Assembly (NCBI RefSeq): GCF_050436765.1
Contig: NZ_JBNQGD010000199.1
Location: 1 to 64,000 of the forward strand
Source of the DNA: Arachidicoccus sp050436765
GTDB taxonomy: Bacteria > Bacteroidota > Bacteroidia > Chitinophagales > Chitinophagaceae
Direction of reading: 5' to 3'
Length of the DNA stretch: 64,000 nucleotides
Below the pieces are notes generated by a model. That model had not been told where the DNA came from and made no database searches. It saw only the letters and a program-made list of their open reading frames with translations. The first letter of the stretch is position 1; every line of letters starts with the position of its first letter. A program made the translations under genes and the position numbers. Shown here in pieces: positions 35,022 to 43,865 of this stretch.

Positions 35022-37559
35022 ATGGCCAATAAATTGAAAACAAATAAGAGTGCTGTTCCTTCTCCCGATAAACTTACACCGGAGAAAGAAATAAAAGTTT
35101 CTGTCTCTGAGATCGTTAAGGACGAGCGTACCTATAAAATCACTGGTGCTATTTTGTTATTGATAGGATTTTTCTTGTTTATTTCTTTCGCTTCTTATCT
35201 ATTTACCTGGCAAGAAGACCAGGATAAAGTAATGAGTTTTGGGGCCAAAATCTTCAGCACTTCGGATGTAAAAGTGGCGAACCTCTTTGGAGTATTGGGT
35301 GCTTATACGTCACACAACTTAATGTATAATGGTTTTGGCGTTGCCTCCTTTCTGCTTTGTACCACTTTTTTCGTCGCAGGGGTAAATTTTCTTTTTGGTA
35401 AAAAAGTTTTCTCCTTAAAAAGAAATATAAAATATGTGGTGGCTGGACTCCTAGTGTTGAGCACCACTTTTGCCTTCCTGAATATGGAATTATTGAATGC
35501 GGGATTTTCCTGGGGAGGCGCAGCAGGGGAGTTGATATGTGAATGGCTAATAAAATGGATTGGTACCTTAGGCACCGTTTGCGCTATCTTATTAATCTTA
35601 GGCATTTATCTTATTTGGCGTTTCGACCCGATATTTTCTCTACATATTTTTAAAAAGAAAGAAAAGAAAATAGCGGAAATCTTACCGGAAATAGATGCGG
35701 TGAGGGAAGAGGAACAAGAAAATGAAGGCGCCCAACTATTTGTCGACAGTCAAATAGCTGCAGGGAATCAGTTGAAAAATAAAAAAGGCAAAAGTGTTTC
35801 TGTTATAATGCCCGACGCTGCAGAGGAAGATAGATTAGAGTTTTCTGTTGATGAAAAAGAGGAGAAGGAAGTGCCATCGCTCTATGAGGGGGTGGCAAAG
35901 GAAGATATTAAACCGTTGGAAGCAAAGGTCACAAAGCCTGTAGTTCCGAATGCGGAAAATATGCCTTTGGAAATAAAGCCGGAAGTCGAAGATGTTCCTT
36001 CTGAGATTATTGTAAACCCCGAAGCACCACAGGCCAAAATGATGACGCAGGGCAACTATGAACCCACTTTAGACCTAAGTAATTACAAATATCCTTCTAT
36101 TGATCTGTTGGATATACACGGGATGGAAAAAAGTGTTCATGATCCCACAGAATTGGAGCAAAATAAAAATCAGATTATATCGACACTCAAAAACTACGAT
36201 ATACAAATTCAACGTATCTCCGCTACGGTAGGCCCGACAGTTACTTTATATGAAATCGTACCTGCACCAGGGGTGCGTATTTCGCGTATTAAAAATTTAG
36301 AAGATGACATCGCATTAAGTCTGGCCGCACTGGGAATTCGTATCATTGCACCTATACCTGGTAAAGGAACAATCGGTATCGAAGTGCCTAATATGAATAA
36401 GACGATTGTGAGTATGCGTGGATTACTAGCTTCTGATAAATTTCAGAATAACAATTTCTCTTTACCGATTGCCATTGGCAAAAAAATCAATAACGAAAAT
36501 TTTATTGTGGACTTGGCAAGCATGCCGCATTTGTTGATGGCTGGGGCTACGGGACAAGGTAAATCTGTGGGGGTAAACGCCCTTCTGGTTTCCTTGTTAT
36601 ACAAAAAACACCCTTCACAATTAAAGTTTGTATTGGTCGATCCAAAGAAGGTGGAATTGAGTTTGTATCGTACTATCGAGCATCATTTTTTAGCAAAACT
36701 ACCGGGTGAAGAGGAAGCTATTATCACCGATACCAAAAAAGTGGTGACGACTTTAAACGCTTTGTGCATCGAGATGGATAACCGTTATGATTTGCTCAAA
36801 GAAGCCGGATGCCGCAATATAAAAGAGTATAACGAAAAGTTTGTGAAACGCAGACTTAATCCACAGAAAGGCCATCAGTTTTTGCCTTTCATCGTTTTAG
36901 TGATTGACGAATTTGCTGATTTAATTATGACGGCCGGTAAAGAAATAGAAATGCCTATCGCTCGTTTAGCTCAACTGGCAAGGGCGGTAGGTATCCATCT
37001 GATTATTGCAACCCAGAGACCTTCGGTGAATATTATTACCGGAACTATTAAGGCAAACTTCCCGGCGCGTATTGCATTTAAGGTTTCTTCGAAAATAGAT
37101 AGCCGTACTATTCTAGACGCGGGTGGCGCGGAACAATTAATTGGAAAGGGCGATATGCTCATAAGTTACAATGGTGAAATTACCCGTTTACAGTGTGCTT
37201 TCGTCGATACACCTGAAGTCGATAAAGTCTGCGATTTTATCGGTGAACAACAAGGCTACCCGGAAGCGTTTTTATTACCGGAATATGTGGACGAAAAAGA
37301 ACTTGCTAGCGGCGGCGGCAATGACTTGACTGACCGTGATCCGCTGTTTGAAGATGCTGCAAAATTGATCGTTCAAAACCAAGTAGGCTCCACTTCCTTA
37401 ATTCAAAGAAGAATGAAGCTTGGCTATAACCGTGCCGGCCGATTGATGGATCAATTAGAAATGGCGGGCATCGTAGGTTCTAATCAGGGCAGCAAAGCCA
37501 GAGATGTCCTCATAAAAACCGATGCTGATCTTCAATATTTGTTGGATAATATGCCCTAG
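35022..37559 (+). CDS. ftsK: DNA translocase FtsK/SpoIIIE
   Basis: The 845-residue protein pumps chromosomal DNA through the closing septum and helps resolve dimers. It has four N-terminal membrane helices (about 40-210), a short acidic linker (about 225-340), then the motor: an alpha domain (about 350-480), the RecA-like beta domain with Walker A GATGQGKSVG and Walker B VLVIDEFADL, and a C-terminal winged-helix gamma domain (about 775-840; LIQRRMKLGYNRAGRLMDQLE) for reading orienting sequences. The linker is short compared with E. coli FtsK, as usual in this phylum. Confidence 0.96.
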   Translation: MANKLKTNKSAVPSPDKLTPEKEIKVSVSEIVKDERTYKITGAILLLIGFFLFISFASYLFTWQEDQDKVMSFGAKIFSTSDVKVANLFGVLGAYTSHNLMYNGFGVASFLLCTTFFVAGVNFLFGKKVFSLKRNIKYVVAGLLVLSTTFAFLNMELLNAGFSWGGAAGELICEWLIKWIGTLGTVCAILLILGIYLIWRFDPIFSLHIFKKKEKKIAEILPEIDAVREEEQENEGAQLFVDSQIAAGNQLKNKKGKSVSVIMPDAAEEDRLEFSVDEKEEKEVPSLYEGVAKEDIKPLEAKVTKPVVPNAENMPLEIKPEVEDVPSEIIVNPEAPQAKMMTQGNYEPTLDLSNYKYPSIDLLDIHGMEKSVHDPTELEQNKNQIISTLKNYDIQIQRISATVGPTVTLYEIVPAPGVRISRIKNLEDDIALSLAALGIRIIAPIPGKGTIGIEVPNMNKTIVSMRGLLASDKFQNNNFSLPIAIGKKINNENFIVDLASMPHLLMAGATGQGKSVGVNALLVSLLYKKHPSQLKFVLVDPKKVELSLYRTIEHHFLAKLPGEEEAIITDTKKVVTTLNALCIEMDNRYDLLKEAGCRNIKEYNEKFVKRRLNPQKGHQFLPFIVLVIDEFADLIMTAGKEIEMPIARLAQLARAVGIHLIIATQRPSVNIITGTIKANFPARIAFKVSSKIDSRTILDAGGAEQLIGKGDMLISYNGEITRLQCAFVDTPEVDKVCDFIGEQQGYPEAFLLPEYVDEKELASGGGNDLTDRDPLFEDAAKLIVQNQVGSTSLIQRRMKLGYNRAGRLMDQLEMAGIVGSNQGSKARDVLIKTDADLQYLLDNMP

Positions 37560-37997
37560 TATGTGAATAATGCAATATTGCCTTCACTAGGCGGAAAAGT
37601 CGAAAACATTTATTAAGTCAATTGAAAAATATAAACAAGTAATTTGCAACCTGATTAAGTAAAAAATGAATAGTCGATTTTGTTACGAAATCTATTTTAA
37701 TAACTTATATTTTCGTCATGGAGATTATTCACAGTCTTTGCTAAATGGTAAAACAAGCACATATCTTAGGCTTATTGGTCTTCTGTACTAAAGGATACTC
37801 TTGTATAAATGAAAATAAATATATTTGGTATAGAATTCGTTTGTGAATTGTGCTAAAACTAAAGATTTTTAGGTTTTACGGCTCATTATATAAATTTACG
37901 GTAACATTCGTCTTGATGATCAAAAAAGATAGTTCAATTTCATACGGAATAGTTAGTTAAAAATCATTTTATTTTTATCACTTCTCACTTAAAAGAA
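37560..37997. other. Gene-free stretch between ftsK and panB
   Basis: No gene is visible. It contains one copy of a dispersed repeat (37855-37900), described separately, and is otherwise AT-rich. Confidence 0.5.
37855..37900. repeat. Dispersed repeat, copy between ftsK and panB
   Basis: The first 20 bases (AAAACTAAAGATTTTTAGGT) are identical to 63701-63720, and the remainder agrees except for about six positions. CTAAA-GATT-TTTAG inside it is a small dyad. Its right half (37871-37895) also matches 15211-15235 at 22 of 25 positions. Confidence 0.65.
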
Positions 37998-38816
37998 ATG
38001 TCCGCAGCAACAAAAGAAATAAAGCGTATCACTACACATACCTTACAAAAAATGAAGGCATCAGGGGAAAAAATCTCTATGCTCACAGCATATGATTTTT
38101 CTTTTGCCAGACTTTTCGATGAGGCTGGATTAGATATCATTCTAGTTGGCGACAGCGCCAGCAACGTGATGGCTGGTCACGAGACCACCCTGCCTATTAC
38201 CTTAGATCAAATGATTTATCATGCACAATCAGTGGTACGCGGTGTTTCTCGAGCCCTGGTTGTAGCTGATTTACCTTTTGGTGCTTATCAGTCAAATCAA
38301 GATATTGCATTGGCGTCTGCCATTCGTATGATGAAGGAAGCTGGGACACATGCTTTGAAATTGGAAGGAGGCATAGAAATTTGTGATAGTGTACGCAAGA
38401 TTGTGTCAGCAGGTATCCCTGTAATGGGGCACTTAGGCTTAACACCGCAAAGCATCTATAAGTTCGGTACTTACACTGTTCGTGCCAAAGCAGACGCAGA
38501 AGCAGATAAATTAAAGTCTGATGCTTTGGCGTTACAAAATGCAGGCGCTTTTGGTATTGTGCTGGAAAAAATTCCGGCAAACCTGGCCAAAGAGGTTTCA
38601 GCGACTTTGTCTATTCCCACAATAGGTATTGGTGCTGGTAATGGTTGCGATGGACAGGTATTAGTTATGCACGATATGTTGGGCATCAACAATGAATTTA
38701 ACCCGCGCTTTGTACGCAAATATTTAAATCTTCATCAGATGATTTCCAACGCGGCAAAACAATATATTGGAGATGTAAAATCCGGCTCTTTCCCAAACGT
38801 GGAAGAATCGTATTAA
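37998..38816 (+). CDS. panB: 3-methyl-2-oxobutanoate hydroxymethyltransferase
   Basis: The 272-residue TIM-barrel enzyme makes ketopantoate from 2-oxoisovalerate and methylene-tetrahydrofolate, the first step of pantothenate synthesis. Motifs: MLTAYDFSFARLFDEAG, VGDSASNVMAGHETTLP (metal ligand Asp), ALKLEGG, MGHLGLTPQS and IPTIGIGAGNGCDGQVLVMHD. Length is normal. It starts a tightly packed plus-strand run, with the histidine kinase gene 21 bases later, although no functional tie is obvious. Confidence 0.96.
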   Translation: MSAATKEIKRITTHTLQKMKASGEKISMLTAYDFSFARLFDEAGLDIILVGDSASNVMAGHETTLPITLDQMIYHAQSVVRGVSRALVVADLPFGAYQSNQDIALASAIRMMKEAGTHALKLEGGIEICDSVRKIVSAGIPVMGHLGLTPQSIYKFGTYTVRAKADAEADKLKSDALALQNAGAFGIVLEKIPANLAKEVSATLSIPTIGIGAGNGCDGQVLVMHDMLGINNEFNPRFVRKYLNLHQMISNAAKQYIGDVKSGSFPNVEESY

Positions 38817-38837
38817 AAAACGCTCAAGCGCTATATT

Positions 38838-39896
38838 ATGGAAGATAAAAGAAGTTGGATATCACAATTGGTCTTCACGCTCGTTTTCTGGGCATGTTTT
38901 CTGATGCTGCCCTTTATATTTTTTCCCCATAACCCGTCCAAGCATGAGTTGGAAAGCGGTCGGTTTATCGCCTTATATATTTTTAGTAACCTTTTTTTAG
39001 TAGGATTTTATTATTTTAATTCAGGCGTTCTTATTCCTAAACTTTTAGCTAAGCGTAAGCCCGGGCTCTATTTTTTATCTATTCTCTTTTTCTTCCTAAT
39101 TTATCTGACTGTTTTTTATTGGATATGGATTTACTCCCCAGAAACCATTAAATTTTTTACAGAGCATCCGCATATGTTCAAACGCAGAAATTGGCTATTC
39201 AACTTTTTCTCTTTGGGACCTATCATGATGTTCTTATTAGCTTTTACTTTTAGTAGTGTTTCCAAAATTGTGGCAAGGTGGTTCTATGCTGAGAAGCTTA
39301 AAGAAGAAGTATCTAAACAACAATTAGAAACGGAGCTTTCTTTGTTGCGCTCGCAAGTAAATCCCCATTTTCTTTTCAATACACTCAATAGTATTTATTC
39401 CCTTACATTAACCAATAATGAAAAGGCACCGGATGCAGTGATGAAACTCTCACGCATTATGCGTTATACTTTAGAAGAAGCTCAAAGCGAATTTGTTCCC
39501 CTGGAAGATGAATTGGCGTTTATCAATAGCTATTTAGAATTGCAGAAGATTCGTGTAACCGACAAAGTACAGGTTATATATGAAGTGAAAGGCAATGATG
39601 GTGATACCAAAATACCTCCTTTACTATTAATACCTTTTATTGAAAATGCTTTTAAATATGGGGTAAGTGCCAGAAATAAAACTTCGATAAAAGTTATCAT
39701 TGTGGTAGAAAATAAACAATTATTTTTTAATTGTGAGAATGATATTATCCCTAACATCTCTATGCAGCCCGGAACCGGACTGGGGATAGCCAACGTAAGA
39801 CGTCGGCTGGAATTATTATACAAAAAGAATTATACTTTAAATATTTCAACTGAAGAAGATAAATATAAAGTAGTACTTCGTTTAGAAATAGGTTAA
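38838..39896 (+). CDS. LytS-type sensor histidine kinase
   Basis: The 352-residue membrane kinase has four predicted helices (about 10-30, 43-63, 76-98, 122-142), a short coiled segment and a His_kinase domain (PF06580) with the phospho-acceptor H177 in VNPHFLFNTLNSI, followed by a HATPase region with the N box IPFIENAFKYG and G box PGTGLGIANVRRRL. It lacks an extracellular sensor domain, so the signal is probably sensed in the membrane. Its partner regulator begins 10 bases downstream. Confidence 0.95.
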   Translation: MEDKRSWISQLVFTLVFWACFLMLPFIFFPHNPSKHELESGRFIALYIFSNLFLVGFYYFNSGVLIPKLLAKRKPGLYFLSILFFFLIYLTVFYWIWIYSPETIKFFTEHPHMFKRRNWLFNFFSLGPIMMFLLAFTFSSVSKIVARWFYAEKLKEEVSKQQLETELSLLRSQVNPHFLFNTLNSIYSLTLTNNEKAPDAVMKLSRIMRYTLEEAQSEFVPLEDELAFINSYLELQKIRVTDKVQVIYEVKGNDGDTKIPPLLLIPFIENAFKYGVSARNKTSIKVIIVVENKQLFFNCENDIIPNISMQPGTGLGIANVRRRLELLYKKNYTLNISTEEDKYKVVLRLEIG

Positions 39897-39906
39897 AAAT
39901 AGCAGC

Positions 39907-40608
39907 ATGCAAGCAATCGCCATCGACGACGAACCTCTAGCTTTGAAAGTAATACAACAATATGCACAACATATCGATTGGCTGCAGATCGATGCTGTGT
40001 TTACTGATGCATTGGAGGCAAAGGAGTATTTAAAAGAAAATCCTGTTGATTTGATTTTTCTGGATATACAAATGCCGGAAATAAACGGGATGCAGTATTT
40101 TAAGAATTTAGAAGTAAAACCGGAAGTGGTTTTTACGACCGCATATAGTCAATATGCTGCTGAAGGGTTTAATCTGAATGCAGTAGATTACCTGGTTAAA
40201 CCTTTTGAATATGAACGTTTTTTGCAGGCAGCGGAAAAGGCCAAAGAGCTCATTGGCTTTCGACAAAACAAGGAAGCGGAAGAAGGTTTTTTATTAGTGA
40301 AATATAATTACCAGTGGCAGAAAATCGCTTATAAAAATATTGATTTTATTGAGGCCCTAGACGATTATATAAAAATAAACGTATCGCCCAGACCGTTCCT
40401 CATTCACATGAGTATGAAAGTGGTCTCGGAAAAATTACCTGCGGAAAAATTTATTCGAGTTCACCGTTCTTATATTGTTGCACTGGAGAAAGTAATCAGT
40501 TGGAATAAAAATACAATTACGGTTAATGATAAGATAATTCCCATTTCTTATACGTATCAGAAGCAGGTGCAGGAAGTATTGAAGGGCTTGATGGATGAAA
40601 GTCTTTAG
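39907..40608 (+). CDS. LytTR family response regulator
   Basis: The 233-residue protein has a receiver domain (about 1-115) with phospho-acceptor D53 (LIFLDIQMPEING), Thr in FTTAYSQYA and Lys in VDYLVKPF, and a LytTR DNA-binding domain (about 135-230; IDFIEALDDYIKI, FIRVHRSYIVAL). It pairs with the LytS kinase directly upstream. Targets are unknown; the downstream DUF2520 gene, 18 bases later, is probably on the same message. Confidence 0.96.
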   Translation: MQAIAIDDEPLALKVIQQYAQHIDWLQIDAVFTDALEAKEYLKENPVDLIFLDIQMPEINGMQYFKNLEVKPEVVFTTAYSQYAAEGFNLNAVDYLVKPFEYERFLQAAEKAKELIGFRQNKEAEEGFLLVKYNYQWQKIAYKNIDFIEALDDYIKINVSPRPFLIHMSMKVVSEKLPAEKFIRVHRSYIVALEKVISWNKNTITVNDKIIPISYTYQKQVQEVLKGLMDESL

Positions 40609-40626
40609 TAAAAAGTTATTGAAAGA

Positions 40627-41394
40627 ATGAAAATTGTAATCATCGGTACGGGGAATGTGGCCACTATTTTAGGAAAAAAAATGGCCGGTGCTCATCATAC
40701 TATTTTGCAGGTCATGGGCCGTAGCGAACGCGCTGCTGCAGTGTTAGCATCAGCATTAAAATGTACCTACTCGCTGGAGCTGACAGCAATGGAACAAGAG
40801 GCAGATATTTATTTCATTTGTGTACAGGATAAGGAAATAAATGCTGTAGTAGCTCAAATGAAGGTGCCGGAAAACGCCATGGTGGTTCATACTGCAGGCG
40901 GTATTTCTATACAGGTATTGGCCGGAATGTTTAGGAACTATGGTATAGTTTATCCATTGCAAAGCTTGCGCAAAGAAGTGACTGTATTGCCCGTCATTCC
41001 TTTTTTTGTGGATGCCAATAATGAACATAATTGTGTTATTTTATCTGAATTTGCAAAAACAATGTCGGCGCAAGTTCATCGGGCTAATGACATACAACGA
41101 ATGAAGTTACATTTGGCAGCTGTCTTTACCAGTAATTTTACCAATTATCTCTACTCTTTGGCCAATGATTATTGTACAGCATCGCAAATTAATTTTTCTT
41201 TTTTACAACCCCTAATAGTAGAGACTGCTAGTAGACTGCAACAGTTTGCCCCTAGCGAGATACAAACGGGACCCGCGGTTCGTGGCGATACACTTACATT
41301 AGAAAAGCATTTAGCTATGTTAAATGATTTTGAAGAGGCTCAGGAAGTATATCGTTTCCTGTCAAAAAAGATACAGATGCATTTCAAGGACTAA
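40627..41394 (+). CDS. Rossmann-fold protein with DUF2520 domain
   Basis: The 255-residue protein has an N-terminal NAD(P)-binding Rossmann fold (IVIIGTGNVATILGKKM, residues 3-19) like prephenate or 6-phosphogluconate dehydrogenases, and a helical C-terminal DUF2520 domain (about 130-250; HLAAVFTSNFTNYLYSLA). Substrate and reaction are unknown. The family is widespread. Its place behind a two-component system gives no clear role. Confidence 0.9.
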   Translation: MKIVIIGTGNVATILGKKMAGAHHTILQVMGRSERAAAVLASALKCTYSLELTAMEQEADIYFICVQDKEINAVVAQMKVPENAMVVHTAGGISIQVLAGMFRNYGIVYPLQSLRKEVTVLPVIPFFVDANNEHNCVILSEFAKTMSAQVHRANDIQRMKLHLAAVFTSNFTNYLYSLANDYCTASQINFSFLQPLIVETASRLQQFAPSEIQTGPAVRGDTLTLEKHLAMLNDFEEAQEVYRFLSKKIQMHFKD

Positions 41395-41475
41395 TTGTTA
41401 GTTGGAGCGAAAGGCTCTATAAATTGCTTTAATTTCTCACGCAAAAAGATTATATTTACTTCTTAAGCTCATTTT

Positions 41476-42087
41476 ATGAAAAAGGGATTATTATTGCTAT
41501 TGGCTATTGTTGTATGCTTTGGCATCTATATTATATATTCTAAAGAAACAGACGTTAAAAAAAGTATTACGGCTGAAACGCCACTTAAAATAAGTGAAAA
41601 CAACAGTACCTTCAATAATGCGACTGCAGCTGTTCTAAGCAGTTACTTTAATCTACGAGATGCCTTTGTCAATTGGAGTGCTGACTCTACAATTCAAAAA
41701 CTTAATGATTCTCTAATCTTTCATACCCATCAGATTCCCTTTGGTGCATTAAAAGCAGATACACTTTTAATCAATACAGCAAAAAACTTTGCTAGCTCTA
41801 TATTGGCCGAAAGCGAAGGTTTAAAAGGGGACTCCGCTATTGGTGAACAACGCCGCGATTTTTATAATATCTCTGAAAATTTGTATAATTTCTTAAGAAC
41901 TGTCCATTATGACCAGGCCACCATATATCATATGCATTGTCCCATGGCCTTTGACGAGGAAGAAGCGTATTGGCTAAGTACTGATACTACTATTGTCAAT
42001 CCTTATTTTGGGAACAAGGACCCTAAATTTAAAACCAAAATGCTGCATTGTGGTGATATTGAGGACTCGATCAATTTTAGGAAATGA
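41476..42087 (+). CDS. Membrane-anchored DUF3347 domain protein
   Basis: The 203-residue protein has an N-terminal membrane anchor or signal (about 3-21) and a DUF3347 domain (about 50-195, PF11827). The tail carries YHMHCPMAFDEEEAYWLS, NPYFGNKD and MLHCG, a Cys/Met/His set typical of this family, which often accompanies copper or other heavy-metal efflux systems. No metal transporter is nearby, so it seems to be a solitary periplasmic metal-binding protein. Metal binding is an inference. Confidence 0.82.
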   Translation: MKKGLLLLLAIVVCFGIYIIYSKETDVKKSITAETPLKISENNSTFNNATAAVLSSYFNLRDAFVNWSADSTIQKLNDSLIFHTHQIPFGALKADTLLINTAKNFASSILAESEGLKGDSAIGEQRRDFYNISENLYNFLRTVHYDQATIYHMHCPMAFDEEEAYWLSTDTTIVNPYFGNKDPKFKTKMLHCGDIEDSINFRK

Positions 42088-42108
42088 CGGAGCTCCTTCT
42101 ACATTGAA

Positions 42109-42768
42109 TTACCAATCTTTGCCATTATTGGTAACCTGACCTCCGGCTTTTTGTTGTAACTTCTTCTGTGTTTCTTTTTCTTGATCTCTTAAAGCCTGAA
42201 GCAATTTCTCTGCCTGCTCTTTATTCATCTTTTCTTGTTGTTGTTGCTGCTGCTTTTCTTGCTGATTTTTTTTCTTAGGGGGTGGGGGAGGTTGGTTCTT
42301 GTTTTTATCCTTATTATCTTTCGGTTGTTGCTTCTGTTGTTGTTTTTTTAATTCATTTAAGGCCTTCTGCAGATTTTCTCTTGCATCTTGATCCTCAGGT
42401 GTTACGCGCAAAGTGTTTTCAAAAGACTTCACCGCATCTTCATATTTTTTACTTCTTGCAAAGGTTACTCCTTTATCATAATTCAACTCTGCTTTTAATT
42501 GATCGCTCTTGCTATTTTTGATAGCTTCATCAAAATTGGCCAGCGACTTATCTGTCTGCGCCAATTTACTTTGAGCAATTGCCAGATTGATACGTGCGGT
42601 CGTGTTACCTGGCGCAATTTTTAACCCTTTTTGATATTCCGATATGGCCGTTTTATAGTCACCTTTTTCAAAAGCCTTATTACCATAATACACCTCTTTA
42701 TTGCCCTTCTGTGCCAGAGCAGAAAGACTGTAAAATAAACAGACGGCTAGTATATAAAAATTTTTCAA
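42109..42768 (-). CDS. batC: TPR protein, BatC-like
   Basis: The 219-residue exported protein has a signal peptide (about 1-19), three or so TPR repeats (about 25-135; YYGNKAFEKGDYKTAISEYQ, NYDKGVTFARSKKYEDAVKSF) and a low-complexity Gln/Lys/Pro tail (about 140-205). It overlaps the upstream von Willebrand factor A gene by 4 bases (ATGA), which shows translational coupling. In Bacteroidota this pair belongs to the Bat (aerotolerance) cluster. Only batB and batC are found here. Confidence 0.85.
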   Translation of the reverse strand: MKNFYILAVCLFYSLSALAQKGNKEVYYGNKAFEKGDYKTAISEYQKGLKIAPGNTTARINLAIAQSKLAQTDKSLANFDEAIKNSKSDQLKAELNYDKGVTFARSKKYEDAVKSFENTLRVTPEDQDARENLQKALNELKKQQQKQQPKDNKDKNKNQPPPPPKKKNQQEKQQQQQQEKMNKEQAEKLLQALRDQEKETQKKLQQKAGGQVTNNGKDW

Positions 42769-43769
42769 ACCAACTCTTTTTTTCTTTCAGGAATAAATAA
42801 CTCTATCACCAATAGCAAAAGTACCAAGGCGATAAGATAAGGGAAATAGTAAAAATATTGCCGGTTACCCACCTTGCCGGAAACAATTAATTTCTTTTCT
42901 ATCGCATTAATTTTGCTGGTAATGGTTTTAACGGCAGTGGCATCGTTATTCAACAATAAATAACTACCACCCGTGGAAGAAGCAATATTTTGCAGTTCTT
43001 TTTCATTAAGTTTAGAAATAACAGTATTACCGTCTTTATCTTTTTTATATTCATTCGTCACCGGATCTAAAATAGGAGAACCCTGAGCTGTTCCTATACC
43101 TACAGTGAAGACAACGACACCGTGGTTGTATAGATTTTTGACAGCATCTTCCGTCTTTGCGTCGTGATCTTCTCCATCTGTTAGCAGTATAACGGCTTTA
43201 TGTTTTCGATCATTACTGTCCAATGCATTGTTGGCAAGGTTTAAAGCGTCCCCTATGGCTGTGCCGGCAATCGGTACCATGTCAGTATTTATATTCGATA
43301 AATACATTTTTATGGCGCCCACATCATCTGTTAACGGCATTTGTAAAATAGCTTGTCCAGCAAATACTTCCAGTCCTACCCGGTTATTATAAAGATTATC
43401 TGTTAATTGATTTATAAGCTGTTTCGCGCGATCAATCCGGGTCGGTTTTATATCTTGGCTCAACATACTTTTGCTCACATCCAAGGCGATAATAATGTCT
43501 ATGCCACTAGATTGTTCGACGCCGCGATTGGCAGATTTACGCAAGTTAGACAAGGTGAATATACCGATAAAAAGCGCAATGATGATAACATAAAATTTTA
43601 TACGAAATAGACGGGGTGAGTATTTGGCGGTCAACCGTTTTATCAAAACAGCATCTCCCAAATTTTTTTTTACTTGTTGCTTCCATTTTATCACAGAAAC
43701 AAACAAAAATACTACGGGCACTAATGCCAGCAGCCACCATAAATAAGTCGAGTTTTCGAAGGATAACAT
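42765..43769 (-). CDS. batB: VWA domain membrane protein, BatB-like
   Basis: The 334-residue protein has two N-terminal membrane helices (about 8-26, 56-75), a von Willebrand factor A domain (about 90-290) with the metal-ion motif DVSKS (DxSxS) and TDGEDHD, and a C-terminal helix (about 308-325). Bat proteins in Bacteroidota and spirochaetes are linked to oxygen or stress tolerance and may act with MoxR ATPases, none of which are in this window. batC overlaps its end. Confidence 0.88.
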   Translation of the reverse strand: MLSFENSTYLWWLLALVPVVFLFVSVIKWKQQVKKNLGDAVLIKRLTAKYSPRLFRIKFYVIIIALFIGIFTLSNLRKSANRGVEQSSGIDIIIALDVSKSMLSQDIKPTRIDRAKQLINQLTDNLYNNRVGLEVFAGQAILQMPLTDDVGAIKMYLSNINTDMVPIAGTAIGDALNLANNALDSNDRKHKAVILLTDGEDHDAKTEDAVKNLYNHGVVVFTVGIGTAQGSPILDPVTNEYKKDKDGNTVISKLNEKELQNIASSTGGSYLLLNNDATAVKTITSKINAIEKKLIVSGKVGNRQYFYYFPYLIALVLLLLVIELFIPERKKELV

Positions 43770-43865
43770 AATTGATGATAAAAACGAAGTTGCAATCTAT
43801 TCTAAAAAATTAAAACTACCTTTCTTTCTCTGCGTTTTTTAACGTTTGCTTTTTAGTAAGAGGTA

